Below are positions 1-6,512 of a stretch of DNA of 15,651 nt, piece after piece. The stretch is from assembly GCA_003164155.1 (NCBI GenBank), contig PLSG01000436.1:257-15907 (forward strand), written 5' to 3'. The position numbers and the translations under genes were made by a program. The notes under the pieces are model-generated. The model did not search any database and was not told the origin of the DNA. It saw only the letters and a program-made list of their open reading frames with translations. This DNA comes from Parachlamydiaceae bacterium. GTDB lineage: Bacteria > Chlamydiota > Chlamydiia > Chlamydiales > Parachlamydiaceae. Positions within the stretch are counted from its first letter, which is position 1, and each line of letters begins with the position of its first letter.

Positions 1-142
1 CCGTCAAAGAATTTTTGTGGAATCGCAAGGCTTTCCCGATCTTAAATGCGGGTATTTGCCCCTTCCTAACGCAACGGTATAGTGTTGGCTTGGCTATTTT
101 CAAGAACTCACACGCTTGTTGAACATTAAGTACTTCGTTCAT
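1..142 (-). CDS. Excisionase-family helix-turn-helix protein (partial at the window edge; complete if the molecule is circular)
   Basis: Starts at ATG 142 on the minus strand, with an SD-like GGGAG ten bases upstream, and runs off the left edge after 47 codons. It begins MNEVLNVQQACEFLKIAKPT and continues with LYRCVRKGQIPAFKIGKALR. This is the MerR/excisionase-type winged helix-turn-helix pattern (HTH_17): an N-terminal helix, a recognition helix around residues 19-26, then a beta-wing containing K-G-x-I-P-A-F-K-I-G. Such proteins bind DNA and act as recombination directionality factors or small repressors. Joining the last base of the window to the first lets the frame continue A-F-P and then stop (TGA at 15643-15641), giving 50 residues. 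The end L-T-A-F aligns with the family's usual L-E-A-W. A likely partner is the tyrosine recombinase at 12727-13728, by inference only. Confidence 0.75.
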   Translation of the reverse strand, partial: MNEVLNVQQACEFLKIAKPTLYRCVRKGQIPAFKIGKALRFHKNSLT

Positions 143-157
143 ATTTTGATGTGCTCC

Positions 158-186
158 CTGAGTAAATTTTATTAATATTTTCTCAG
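158..186. promoter_or_regulatory. Palindromic operator upstream of the excisionase-like gene
   Basis: CTGAGTAAAT (158-167) and ATTTTCTCAG (177-186) form a 9/10 inverted repeat around an AT-rich centre. It begins 16 bp upstream of the ATG at 142, beside the SD. The position suits autorepression by a small HTH protein, but the binding protein is not known. Confidence 0.45.
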
Positions 187-305
187 TAAAAACAAAACTT
201 GATTTTCTGTCAAATTTTTTGTGATCTCATATGTTATTTTTTATCTTATGATGTGATGGTTCGTGATCTGATGTTTCTTTTAGTCTCTCAAAAACTCATT
301 TCGCT

Positions 306-720
306 AATCCTTCTTTTCCGTTTCCTTTTTTCGCAAGGGCAACGCCAGGCAGTGGCACTGCTCTGATGCCAATGCCTGGCGTTGTGGTTGTGAACTCATT
401 TCTTCTTGTCCGTTGTAGGTCAATAAAATCCAAGCAGCGGGATGCAGCGGAAATGCCCTGGTCCGCTGCATGAGGCTGCCTCCTATCAAATCCTTCTTTT
501 CCGCTTCCTTTTTTCGCAAGGGCAACGCCAGGCAGTGGCACTGCTCAGATGCCAATGCCTGGCGTTGCGGTTGCGGTTGCGACCTCATTTCTTCTTGTCC
601 GTTGTAGGTCAATAAAATCCAAGCAGTTGGATGCAGCGGAAATGCCCTGATCCGCTGCATGAGGCTGCCTCCTACCAAATCCTTCTTTTCCGCTTCCTTT
701 TTTCGCAAAGGCAACGGCAG
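306..720. repeat. Tandem ~186-bp repeat with two hairpins per unit (two full copies plus a partial third)
   Basis: Units begin with AATCCTTCTTTTCCG at 306, 489 and 678, giving periods of 183 and 189 bp; the six-base difference is an extra GCGGTT hexamer in the second unit. Each full unit holds two perfect inverted repeats: CAACGCCAGGCA/TGCCTGGCGTTG (340-351 with 373-384; 523-534 with 556-567) and ATGCAGCGGA/TCCGCTGCAT (442-451 with 462-471; 631-640 with 651-660). The third copy decays after about 40 bases. Both periods are multiples of three, so minus-strand frames stay open through the array and give repeated basic peptides. I see no Shine-Dalgarno sequence or recognisable protein family and treat the array as a structural repeat, not as genes. 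Confidence 0.85.
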
Positions 721-818
721 ACATTGGCATTGAAGGCAATTGCCATGCTTCTAGAGGAAGCGGCACACTACCAAAACAAAAAGCGGTGTAGCCAAATTTA
801 GACATTGGGTTCTTTTTT

Positions 819-897
819 TATTCGTCTCTTTTTCTTAATGGCAAGCCGCCTCGCTTTAAGAGGGGGCGGCTTAGCCGATCATCGCATAAGACTCTCA
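819..897. repeat. Direct repeat unit with GC-rich hairpin, copy 1
   Basis: This ~79-bp segment recurs at 1197-1275 with only a few differences. It contains the stem AAGCCGCC (843-850) with GGCGGCTT (865-872) and ends in a conserved tail TTAGCCGATCATC. Neither strand has a run of T directly after the stem, so it is not a standard intrinsic terminator. Confidence 0.8.
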
Positions 898-915
898 GGA
901 ACGATTTTTTCTTAG

Positions 916-981
916 AATCTCTGTAAGATATAACGGTATTCACTGCAAAATGTAACGGTAATCTCTACAAGATATAACGGT
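916..981. repeat. Three tandem 22-bp iteron-like repeats (candidate replication origin)
   Basis: Units at 916-937, 938-959 and 960-981 are each exactly 22 bp and share a strict core TAACGGT preceded by AAGATA or AAATG. Units 1 and 3 differ at only two positions. Chlamydial plasmids are known to carry 22-bp tandem repeats at their replication origin, and helically phased repeats of this length are typical of Rep-binding iterons. The same core appears inverted as GTTACCGTTACCGTT at 1549-1563. Origin function is inferred from period, position and context. Confidence 0.7.
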
Positions 982-1020
982 ACGGCCATCCTTTTTGGTC
1001 CCCTTTCACTAGTCAAAATG

Positions 1021-1177
1021 GGCCATGTTCACCTTTTCGGTCAAAATTTCAGCCGATCGAAACGTCCCAGATGGTGCAACTGGCGACGAGGACATAGCGA
1101 GAGCTATTCCCGAGGAGCTAAACGCAGATGGGGCGTTGCAACTGGCCGAAATTTTGACCGGAAAGGTAAACATGGCC
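1021..1177. repeat. Long inverted repeat, 34-bp arms around an 89-bp centre
   Basis: The arm at 1021-1054 (begins GGCCATGTTCACCTTT) and the arm at 1144-1177 are reverse complements at 31 of 34 positions. Weaker complementarity continues into the centre, where TGCAACTGGC also occurs as a direct repeat (near 1074 and 1137). The structure could extrude as a cruciform or fold as RNA. It sits between the 22-bp repeats and the second GC-hairpin repeat. Confidence 0.85.
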
Positions 1178-1189
1178 TCAAAATGCTGA
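1025..1189 (+). CDS. Possible 54-residue ORF inside the long inverted repeat
   Basis: ATG 1025 to TGA 1187-1189 encodes a peptide starting MFTFSVKISADRNVPDG and ending AEILTGKVNMASKC, with an acidic centre of natural-looking composition (GDEDIARAIPEELNADG). The opposite strand of the same segment also reads openly, from ATG at 1174 to TAG at 1010, and because of the inverted repeat it starts MFTFPVKISA and ends AEILTEKVNMAHFD. No Shine-Dalgarno sequence precedes either start and I recognise no family. It may be a genuine small protein, a fragment of a larger duplicated gene, or an effect of the palindrome. Confidence 0.25.
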   Translation: MFTFSVKISADRNVPDGATGDEDIARAIPEELNADGALQLAEILTGKVNMASKC

Positions 1190-1196
1190 ACTCCTT

Positions 1197-1275
1197 TATT
1201 CGCCTCTTTTTCTTAAAGGCAAGCCGCTCCGCTTTAAGCGGGGGCGGCTTAGCCGATCATCTCATAAGACTCTCA
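1197..1275. repeat. Direct repeat unit with GC-rich hairpin, copy 2
   Basis: Second copy of the 819-897 unit, 378 bp away. Its stem is longer: AAGCCGCTCCGCTT (1221-1234) against AAGCGGGGGCGGCTT (1236-1250). The two copies bracket the 22-bp repeats and the long inverted repeat, so that block may be a unit of its own. Confidence 0.8.
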
Positions 1276-1500
1276 TGAGATTCTCATCAGATAGTGAATT
1301 TCTACCTCCGCCATTCTTTTGTGTTAGCATAAAGGATAGGCTCTAAAACTTCCGTATTTGGCCTTAGATTAGTTTTTTGGTATCATCTAACCCTCAACCT
1401 TAGGTAACATCAATTTTAAGCTCTTATGGTAGATTTGACAGGTTTCCAAAAGAGTGCTACTTTTGAATTCAATGAATATAGCATTTTTCATCTTGAAGGC

Positions 1501-1528
1501 GGCCGCCCCGCTTCAAGCGGGGGCGGCC
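1501..1528. repeat. Third GC-rich hairpin of the same family
   Basis: GGCCGCCCCGCTT (1501-1513) and AAGCGGGGGCGGCC (1515-1528) form a stem with a single-base loop and one bulge. The sequence CGCTT-AAGCGGGGGCGG is shared with the hairpin at 1221-1250. It is followed by CCGCTAAATAACGG, and a relic of the same arrangement (GTCGCTAAATAAC) occurs near 1850-1862 before the second composite module. Confidence 0.75.
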
Positions 1529-1561
1529 CGCCGCTAAATAACGGTTCCGTTACCGTTACCG

Positions 1562-1666
1562 TTGACACTTTTGGACTCCTTTCTCAGGGAAAAACTTTAA
1601 GAGTTAGGGGGCCTTCACGAGTAAGAGTTAGGGGGGCTTCACGTATGAGAGTTAGGGGGCCTTAAC
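1562..1666. repeat. Composite origin module 1: TTGAC box plus three 24-bp GTTAGGGGGCCTT repeats
   Basis: TTGAC at 1562 is followed exactly 41 bp later by a GTTAGGGGGCCTTCAC box (1603-1618). Two more copies follow at 24-bp intervals, 1627-1642 and 1651-1666; the last has the consensus ending TTAAC. Between TTGAC and the first box lies CTCAGGGAAAAACTTTAAGA, which recurs in the other modules. GTTACCGTTACC, an inverted iteron core, abuts TTGAC on the left. Confidence 0.8.
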
Positions 1667-1875
1667 CTTCATTCTTTCATTTTAGTCTTCTTCTTTCGAA
1701 TAGGAAATTTCAGAAAATTGGGTGAGAGAATAAATAGCTTCTTGTTAAAAGAACTTACATTTTTCTTGTTTAGTAGAATAATGCAGGTAAATTTCATCTT
1801 CTTGTGGACCTACTCACTTAAAGCTCACTCAGCTTCAAGCATATTAGGCCGTCGCTAAATAACAATTCCTTACCC

Positions 1876-1932
1876 TTGACGTTTTTTGACATTCTTCTCT
1901 CTGGAAAAATAGAGAAGTTAGGGGGCCTTAAC
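1876..1932. repeat. Composite origin module 2
   Basis: CCCTTGACG with TTGAC at 1876, then GTTAGGGGGCCTTAAC at 1917-1932, again 41 bp start to start. The middle contains TTTTTTGACATT and CTGGAAAAATAGAGAA, similar in layout to the other modules. Confidence 0.8.
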
Positions 1933-2062
1933 TTTGATTTTCATTTTTCAAGGCCTTTGTTGTTTATCTTTTTTGGAGAGAAGCATTGCATGCGCGAAAA
2001 AACATCGTGTTTTGTTGTTTCTCTACATGAGTGGAATATTGGAATGCTTGCTTTTAGTACCC

Positions 2063-2143
2063 TTGACGCTTTTTGAGATTTCTCTTACTGAAAGTTTAGA
2101 AAAGTTAGGGGGCCTTAACGAATGCGAGTTAGGGGGCCTTAAC
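2063..2143. repeat. Composite origin module 3 (two boxes)
   Basis: TTGAC at 2063, first GTTAGGGGGCCTTAAC box at 2104-2119 (41 bp), second at 2128-2143 (24 bp further, as in module 1). The middle reads GCTTTTTGAGATTTCTC and then CTGAAAGTTTAGAAAA, matching the purine-rich stretch of modules 1 and 4. Confidence 0.8.
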
Positions 2144-2386
2144 TTTTATCCTTGTTTGCTGCATTCTTTTGGGAGAATGTTTTTTTATCTAGAATGAAAA
2201 AAATAAAGCCAGATAGGTTGTGAGAGTGGTGGTAAGGTTAGAGTAACTGATTTATGAGTTTGGAGAGCATTTAAAAAGGCGTTAAGGATAATTTTTGGTT
2301 GGTTTGATGAGCTTTATGGCTTTTCTGCTTCAGTTCTTGATTCTTTCTGGAAAAATAAGAGATAGCTTCCCCTATTCTGTTACCCC

Positions 2387-2443
2387 TTGACGTTATTTGT
2401 TATTTAGCTCAGGGAAAACTTAAAAAAGTTAGGGGGCCTTAAC
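2387..2443. repeat. Composite origin module 4, overlapping the end of the 562-residue gene
   Basis: TTGAC at 2387 and GTTAGGGGGCCTTAAC at 2428-2443, once more exactly 41 bp apart, with CTCAGGGAAAACTTAAAAAA between, nearly as in module 1. The box overlaps the stop codon of the minus-strand gene that ends at 2439. Confidence 0.8.
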
Positions 2444-4127
2444 TTTTGTTCTCTTTTTCCTTTTTTCCATATTTCCGTTTGACTAATCCTTTCTTTGCTT
2501 CTGCGGATTTACAGCCTCCCTTCGAGCCGTCTATTCTTTGTTGACCTTGATATTCCAGAAAATCACTAACTTGGAAATAATCTGCTCCTAGGGTGTATTC
2601 GTCTCCCTGTTGTTGTAGAAAAGCTTTGGTAAATAGATCATCTTGTGTCCAGCCAGTTATTACTTTGCCCAAACAGCTTTGGGGTAATCTAGCTTCAAAT
2701 GCAAGTGTTATCCATTTTTCAAGCGGGATATGAACACATTTTCTACTAGCTAACATATCTGATTGCTTTGAAAATTCCTCTAATATTAAAAGCTGAAGCA
2801 TTGCTTGAGCCGCATACGTATTCTTTGATCCTATCAAAGGGGGAAGTTCTGTAATTGGTACAAGTCGCCGTTTCTCTCCTTGAGGAAGTTGATGTGTAAA
2901 ATTAGGAAGGAGCATTTCACCAAGGATAATATTGATCTTAGAAGGCTCTCCATTTCGGTGTTTTTCAATTTCGCGGAGGATAATCATGTTACCTGTGCCA
3001 CCTTGAGGGAAATTGAAATGTCCATAAGCTTGGGCATGCAAAATTGATTTTATTTCCGTGGGTGATTTTTTACTGTTTCCACAGCCAATGAGATTTGCGA
3101 TTCCCTCATATCCACCTGTTGTGCAAATTAATCGCGGATCTTCTTTTCCACTAGCCCAATTTTCAAATCCTGTGCGAACCTGCCATCGCATTAATTTATG
3201 TCCGCTTAAAGACGAAAAAGATTCCATTCCTTTGCAAATTAAGTTTACAAGCTTGGGATCTACACAAGGAACACTCGCTATTATCTCTCCGTTGACTGAA
3301 TAACAGGTTATGGAGTTTTCCAGAACTTCAATTTTAGAGTCTTTGGACAATGGGGGTTTTATGGTTTTGACCACAACACCTTGAGTTAATGCTGGAACAT
3401 TCTTTTTTTCTCTATCCCATCTTTGCTTACACTTATCATTCCAAATAACGTTCGCTAGGACGCTAAGGAAAGGACTAAACAAAGATGATTTTTCTTTTGG
3501 GATCCAGACTGACCAGGCTTCTTGACGATTTTCTTCGCTGTATTCTGAGTCTTTATATTTTTGGTAACGTTTTGGTGCGCTTTCCTTGATGATTTTTGAT
3601 GTCTCTTTACCAAAGGTTCCAAAATTTTCTAGAAATTCTGAAAAAAATAGGTCTATAGTGTTGCATTCATTTTGTGAACAAACAAAATCTGGATGTTCAG
3701 TTTTTTCTGGTATTAACCAGTCTTTGCCGTTGTTTAGTTTAGCGATTAGCTGATTGTCTGTGGTAAGAGACGTGTTCTGGATAGAGAATTTATTGAAAAT
3801 GCATTCTCTAAAGTTTTGGCATTCTACAACCAAAGCTCTTGCTAATATGTCGACAGCTTTATCATTTTCAATTTTTAAATTTCTTAAACTTTCTCTAGCC
3901 GTTGCAAAATGCACTGGTGATGGGTCTTGTGATCCAAATAAATTAATCAAGTGAAGGGTTACTGTGAACCAAGCGAAATCTGAATCAGCAGATTTTAGGT
4001 CTTTAAGCATTCTTCCAAAAGGAGCCATATAAAGTAATTGGCTGGTAGCCAATTCGCTATGCTTTTGAGTATCTTCTTGATCGATTTCTTGGTTTTCTTT
4101 GGGCAAGTTAGCTATTTCAATCATCAT
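2439..4127 (-). CDS. Large plasmid protein, candidate replication protein (562 aa, family not recognised)
   Basis: The frame starts ATGATG at 4127/4124, overlapping the helicase stop by 11 bp, with AGGA about nine bases upstream, so the two genes are probably translationally coupled. The stop lies inside the GTTAGGGGGCCTTAAC box of module 4. I cannot place the protein in a family. It is soluble-looking, with no signal peptide or membrane span. The N-terminal third is helical; a central region carries several cysteines and the Gly-rich stretch CTTGGYEGIANLIGCGNSKK. The region from about residue 440 (AAQAMLQLLILEEF, then a basic stretch) could form winged helices, as in plasmid initiators. The C-terminus is very basic and charged (KRKYGKKEKENKS). 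Coupling to a helicase and contact with the repeat-rich region suggest a replication initiator, perhaps filling the role of pGP2-D in Chlamydia plasmids. That is inference from context only. Confidence 0.85.
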   Translation of the reverse strand: MMIEIANLPKENQEIDQEDTQKHSELATSQLLYMAPFGRMLKDLKSADSDFAWFTVTLHLINLFGSQDPSPVHFATARESLRNLKIENDKAVDILARALVVECQNFRECIFNKFSIQNTSLTTDNQLIAKLNNGKDWLIPEKTEHPDFVCSQNECNTIDLFFSEFLENFGTFGKETSKIIKESAPKRYQKYKDSEYSEENRQEAWSVWIPKEKSSLFSPFLSVLANVIWNDKCKQRWDREKKNVPALTQGVVVKTIKPPLSKDSKIEVLENSITCYSVNGEIIASVPCVDPKLVNLICKGMESFSSLSGHKLMRWQVRTGFENWASGKEDPRLICTTGGYEGIANLIGCGNSKKSPTEIKSILHAQAYGHFNFPQGGTGNMIILREIEKHRNGEPSKINIILGEMLLPNFTHQLPQGEKRRLVPITELPPLIGSKNTYAAQAMLQLLILEEFSKQSDMLASRKCVHIPLEKWITLAFEARLPQSCLGKVITGWTQDDLFTKAFLQQQGDEYTLGADYFQVSDFLEYQGQQRIDGSKGGCKSAEAKKGLVKRKYGKKEKENKS

Positions 4128-5568
4128 TTATTCCTGCTATGCCTAAACCAACCATATAATTTGTTTTATATTCACTTCCTTTCTTACGCGATTCGGAAGT
4201 TTTAGCTTTTTCCTCAACAAATTGGGTAGAGCACTTTTCTATGAATCCATCAAAGTCCTTTTTTGTTTTGATTTCTTCGATGAGTGAAGTGAAATTGGAC
4301 TTTGTCATTTTTAATACCACAACATCCGTAGCACTATCTCTTGTAAAGTTACATTGCCAGCGAACTCCATCTGTTAAAGCGGAAGAGCCTCTTGCGGCAG
4401 ATTGATTTTGGCTTGTTCCTTGCTGGGTTGCAGCTTTGTTAGTGTGATGAGCGAATAGTACTGTCGGATTTCCAGGAAGATCCATTGTTAATTCTTCTAG
4501 AAGAGCAATAAATTGAGTTGCAGCAGCGTTGTCTGCTTCTGCATCAGCCCCCATAAGTCGTGAGACAGGATCAAGTATGAGCATGGTCCATCCACCTAGT
4601 GGAGCTGTATCCTCTAAGCGCATTTTTAGTTCCCGGAAATAAAGACTTGGTTTGGAGTTATCTATGAAAGCAGCCTGCTGTCCGCAAAAAGAAAAAGCAG
4701 CTATGCGCTTGCTTGCAGAAAATAAAACGTTGTCTTCAAGTAGGTTTGGCTGGTTTTTTCGTAGGTTTTTAGTGGCTTTGAAAAGTAATCTGTGAATGTC
4801 GTCGTATTGATTTTCTCCAAGGCCAAAAAACACATTTCCTTGATTATTTGCTCCACAATGTTTTGTGGGCGTATATGTATTTAAAAATGGAGTTCCGGTA
4901 GCTATTGAAACAGCCAATTGGGCTAGAAAATGGGTTTTACCGACTCCCCCAGCACCAACTAGCATAGCTACAATACCTTTTGGAAGAAACCCTGAAGTTT
5001 TTCCGTCCTCTTTTGCATACTCTAATAACATAGCCTTTTTTTTAGGTTCGACAAGGAAAAAGTTTTCGTCGAATTCACTTAGAAACCTGATGGGAAATTT
5101 GTCTTTTGCCCCTTTGCTTTTTTCAATTAGCTTCAGGTGTTCCTGGGTAGCTAAGATTATTTTTTTTGGTTCTTCGTCGCTTAGGGCTCTTTTCTGCAAA
5201 TCGGAGGCCAAATCAAGCAGTCTTCTTTTGCTTGAATATTTTTTAAGTTCATTAATGTATTCCTCAATATAAACTGATGTTCCTGCATATTGAGCTAACG
5301 TTGTAATATAAGAAAGGCCACCTACCGATTTAAGTTTGTCCTGTCCCTTTAGCCTTTCACATGTTAGATGGACATCGCACACCTCTTTACTTTGCCATAT
5401 AGCCTGAATAGAGAGGAAAATTAATTTATGCTCTGTGAAGAAGAAATCCATTTCTCTGAGTATTTTGCAGCATATATTTAGCGCATTTGCGCTTGTCAAC
5501 ATTGACCCTAGAACCAACATTTCTGATTCTTTTGAATGAAGAGGTACAAGATTTTTTGTTTCAGTCAT
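4117..5568 (-). CDS. Replicative helicase: DnaB N-terminal domain joined to a RepA/AAA_25-type ATPase
   Basis: Residues 5-150 (LHSKESEMLVLGSMLTSANA onward, including VGGLSYITTLAQYAGTSVYI) match the DnaB N-terminal domain, which mediates ring assembly and primase contact. Residues 198-410 are a RecA-fold ATPase. They show Walker A GAGGVGKT at 205-212, Walker B TMLILDPVSR with Asp333, a FAHHTNK sensor-like motif at 372-378, and ARGSSALTDGVRW at 392-404. This set is typical of the RSF1010 RepA hexameric helicase and its AAA_25 relatives, not of the classical DnaB C-terminal domain. The likely job is unwinding the plasmid at its origin, the role of pGP1-D in Chlamydia plasmids. GGAAAGAG sits 6-8 bases before the ATG at 5568. 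The stop overlaps the start of the downstream 562-residue gene. Confidence 0.9.
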   Translation of the reverse strand: MTETKNLVPLHSKESEMLVLGSMLTSANALNICCKILREMDFFFTEHKLIFLSIQAIWQSKEVCDVHLTCERLKGQDKLKSVGGLSYITTLAQYAGTSVYIEEYINELKKYSSKRRLLDLASDLQKRALSDEEPKKIILATQEHLKLIEKSKGAKDKFPIRFLSEFDENFFLVEPKKKAMLLEYAKEDGKTSGFLPKGIVAMLVGAGGVGKTHFLAQLAVSIATGTPFLNTYTPTKHCGANNQGNVFFGLGENQYDDIHRLLFKATKNLRKNQPNLLEDNVLFSASKRIAAFSFCGQQAAFIDNSKPSLYFRELKMRLEDTAPLGGWTMLILDPVSRLMGADAEADNAAATQFIALLEELTMDLPGNPTVLFAHHTNKAATQQGTSQNQSAARGSSALTDGVRWQCNFTRDSATDVVVLKMTKSNFTSLIEEIKTKKDFDGFIEKCSTQFVEEKAKTSESRKKGSEYKTNYMVGLGIAGINDD

Positions 5569-5774
5569 ATATCATCTCTTTCCAAGATCTTGGTGTTTCT
5601 TCTTCTATTTCAGCCGCTTTAGGTAAGCTAAAATTTAGCTATTCCGGTTAAGAAATTAAAATGGGTGTCAGTAAATTGACTAAATTTATTTTTCTTGCAT
5701 AGGTGTGGTTTTGGCTGGAATGAGGTTCTCATATTTTTCGGTTAAGTGGTGGTTGCAAGTGCAAGTAAAGTGAT
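5569..5774. other. Intergenic spacer with a 15-bp palindrome, probable promoter region of the helicase operon
   Basis: About 200 bp separate the pGP6-like stop from the helicase start, the only real gap in the minus-strand block. AGCTAAAATTTAGCT at 5626-5640 is a perfect odd palindrome about 60 bp upstream of the helicase start and could be an operator. I cannot assign a clear -35/-10 pair. Confidence 0.45.
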
Positions 5775-6512
5775 TCAGAGTTTTTGTAATCGTTGAACAA
5801 GTTTTTCTATATTTGTGCGATCATCTTCTGATAGATCTTTAGAGCGGCTTTCAAGCTTTACGCACAACCTCCCCATGGACTCAATAGTAGAGCCTAGCAA
5901 AGGCTTACGCTTATCTTTTTCCTTTGTTGGAAATGCATCTTGTATTTCTTGCAAAAATTTGGCTTGTGGCTTGTTTCCGTGATTCTGTATCAGATCTAGC
6001 TTTTTTTTCTCATCTCCTTCACGTGAAGCTAACAGGTACATGCACTTTTTAGGGGCTGATTCGATCATTGACCTAGCCTCTTTTGGTGCGCTTTGATGAA
6101 ACTCGTAGTAGCGCAACATACAGTAAGGGGTTTGACGGTTGCCATAAGTGTTTATTAACCATTTCGTGAAGGCTCCTTCTCGATAATCCGCGAGAAGAGA
6201 CTGCGCTTGCTGGATGCGCTCCCCGTGTAAGAGTACACTTTGGGCTGATATGCTTTTGATCTGTTTGGTGATGCTTGTGAGTTGTTCGATGTGTTGGGCG
6301 ACTATATTTTCGGAGATGGTGCCAGGGATGCAATCCTCGACAAGTATTTTCTGGATACCAAGCTTTTCTTGCTCTGTTAGTTCTAAGGTGATGGGAATTG
6401 CTATCGTTGGCGTTTTAATTAAGCGAGAGGCTTCAAATCCTTCTGTGAAATCGTTTTCTGCTTGAAGACCTTTTTTTAAAAAACTGCGTGCTTCTTGGAT
6501 TGTTTTACTCAT
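5775..6512 (-). CDS. Chlamydial plasmid protein pGP6-D homologue (245 aa)
   Basis: Residues 76-175 closely follow the Chlamydia plasmid protein pGP6-D. They contain QIKSISAQSVLLHGERIQQA, then GAFTKWLINTYGNRQTPY, YYEFHQSAPKEARSM, and YLLASREGDEKKKLDLI. The length (245) is also close to pGP6-D (247). The molecular function of pGP6-D is not firmly established; in Chlamydia it is among the genes reported as needed for stable plasmid maintenance. The C-terminal 70 residues are charged and helical. The start ATGAGTAA overlaps the parA stop by eight bases with no strong ribosome binding site of its own, so translation is probably coupled to parA. The same parA-pGP6 order occurs in Chlamydia plasmids, which supports a partition or copy-control role. 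Confidence 0.9.
   Translation of the reverse strand: MSKTIQEARSFLKKGLQAENDFTEGFEASRLIKTPTIAIPITLELTEQEKLGIQKILVEDCIPGTISENIVAQHIEQLTSITKQIKSISAQSVLLHGERIQQAQSLLADYREGAFTKWLINTYGNRQTPYCMLRYYEFHQSAPKEARSMIESAPKKCMYLLASREGDEKKKLDLIQNHGNKPQAKFLQEIQDAFPTKEKDKRKPLLGSTIESMGRLCVKLESRSKDLSEDDRTNIEKLVQRLQKL

Larger units (their letters stand above)
1276..2386. other. Gene-free stretch between and around the repeat modules
   Basis: Outside the hairpin at 1501-1528 and the modules, this AT-rich stretch shows no frame with a plausible start, ribosome binding site and protein-like composition. The frames that stay open over 1426-1665 and 1876-2197 run through the repeats and look accidental. I read the whole 820-2440 interval as a replication and copy-control region. 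Confidence 0.6.

Noticed and set aside
304..805. Minus-strand open frames across the 186-bp repeats as protein genes
   Set aside because: They lack Shine-Dalgarno sequences, one begins only with TTG, two frames are open at once, and the open state follows from a period divisible by three.
819..1250. GC-rich hairpins as intrinsic terminators
   Set aside because: No T run follows the stems on either strand; the T-rich stretch lies upstream on the plus strand, giving A after the stem on the minus strand.
916..1666. CRISPR array from the regularly spaced repeats
   Set aside because: The 22-bp and 24-bp units are contiguous with no unique spacers, and there are no cas genes.
1562..2392. The four TTGAC boxes as -35 elements of ordinary promoters
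   Set aside because: No -10-like hexamer lies 16-18 bp downstream in any module; the conserved partner is the box at 41 bp.
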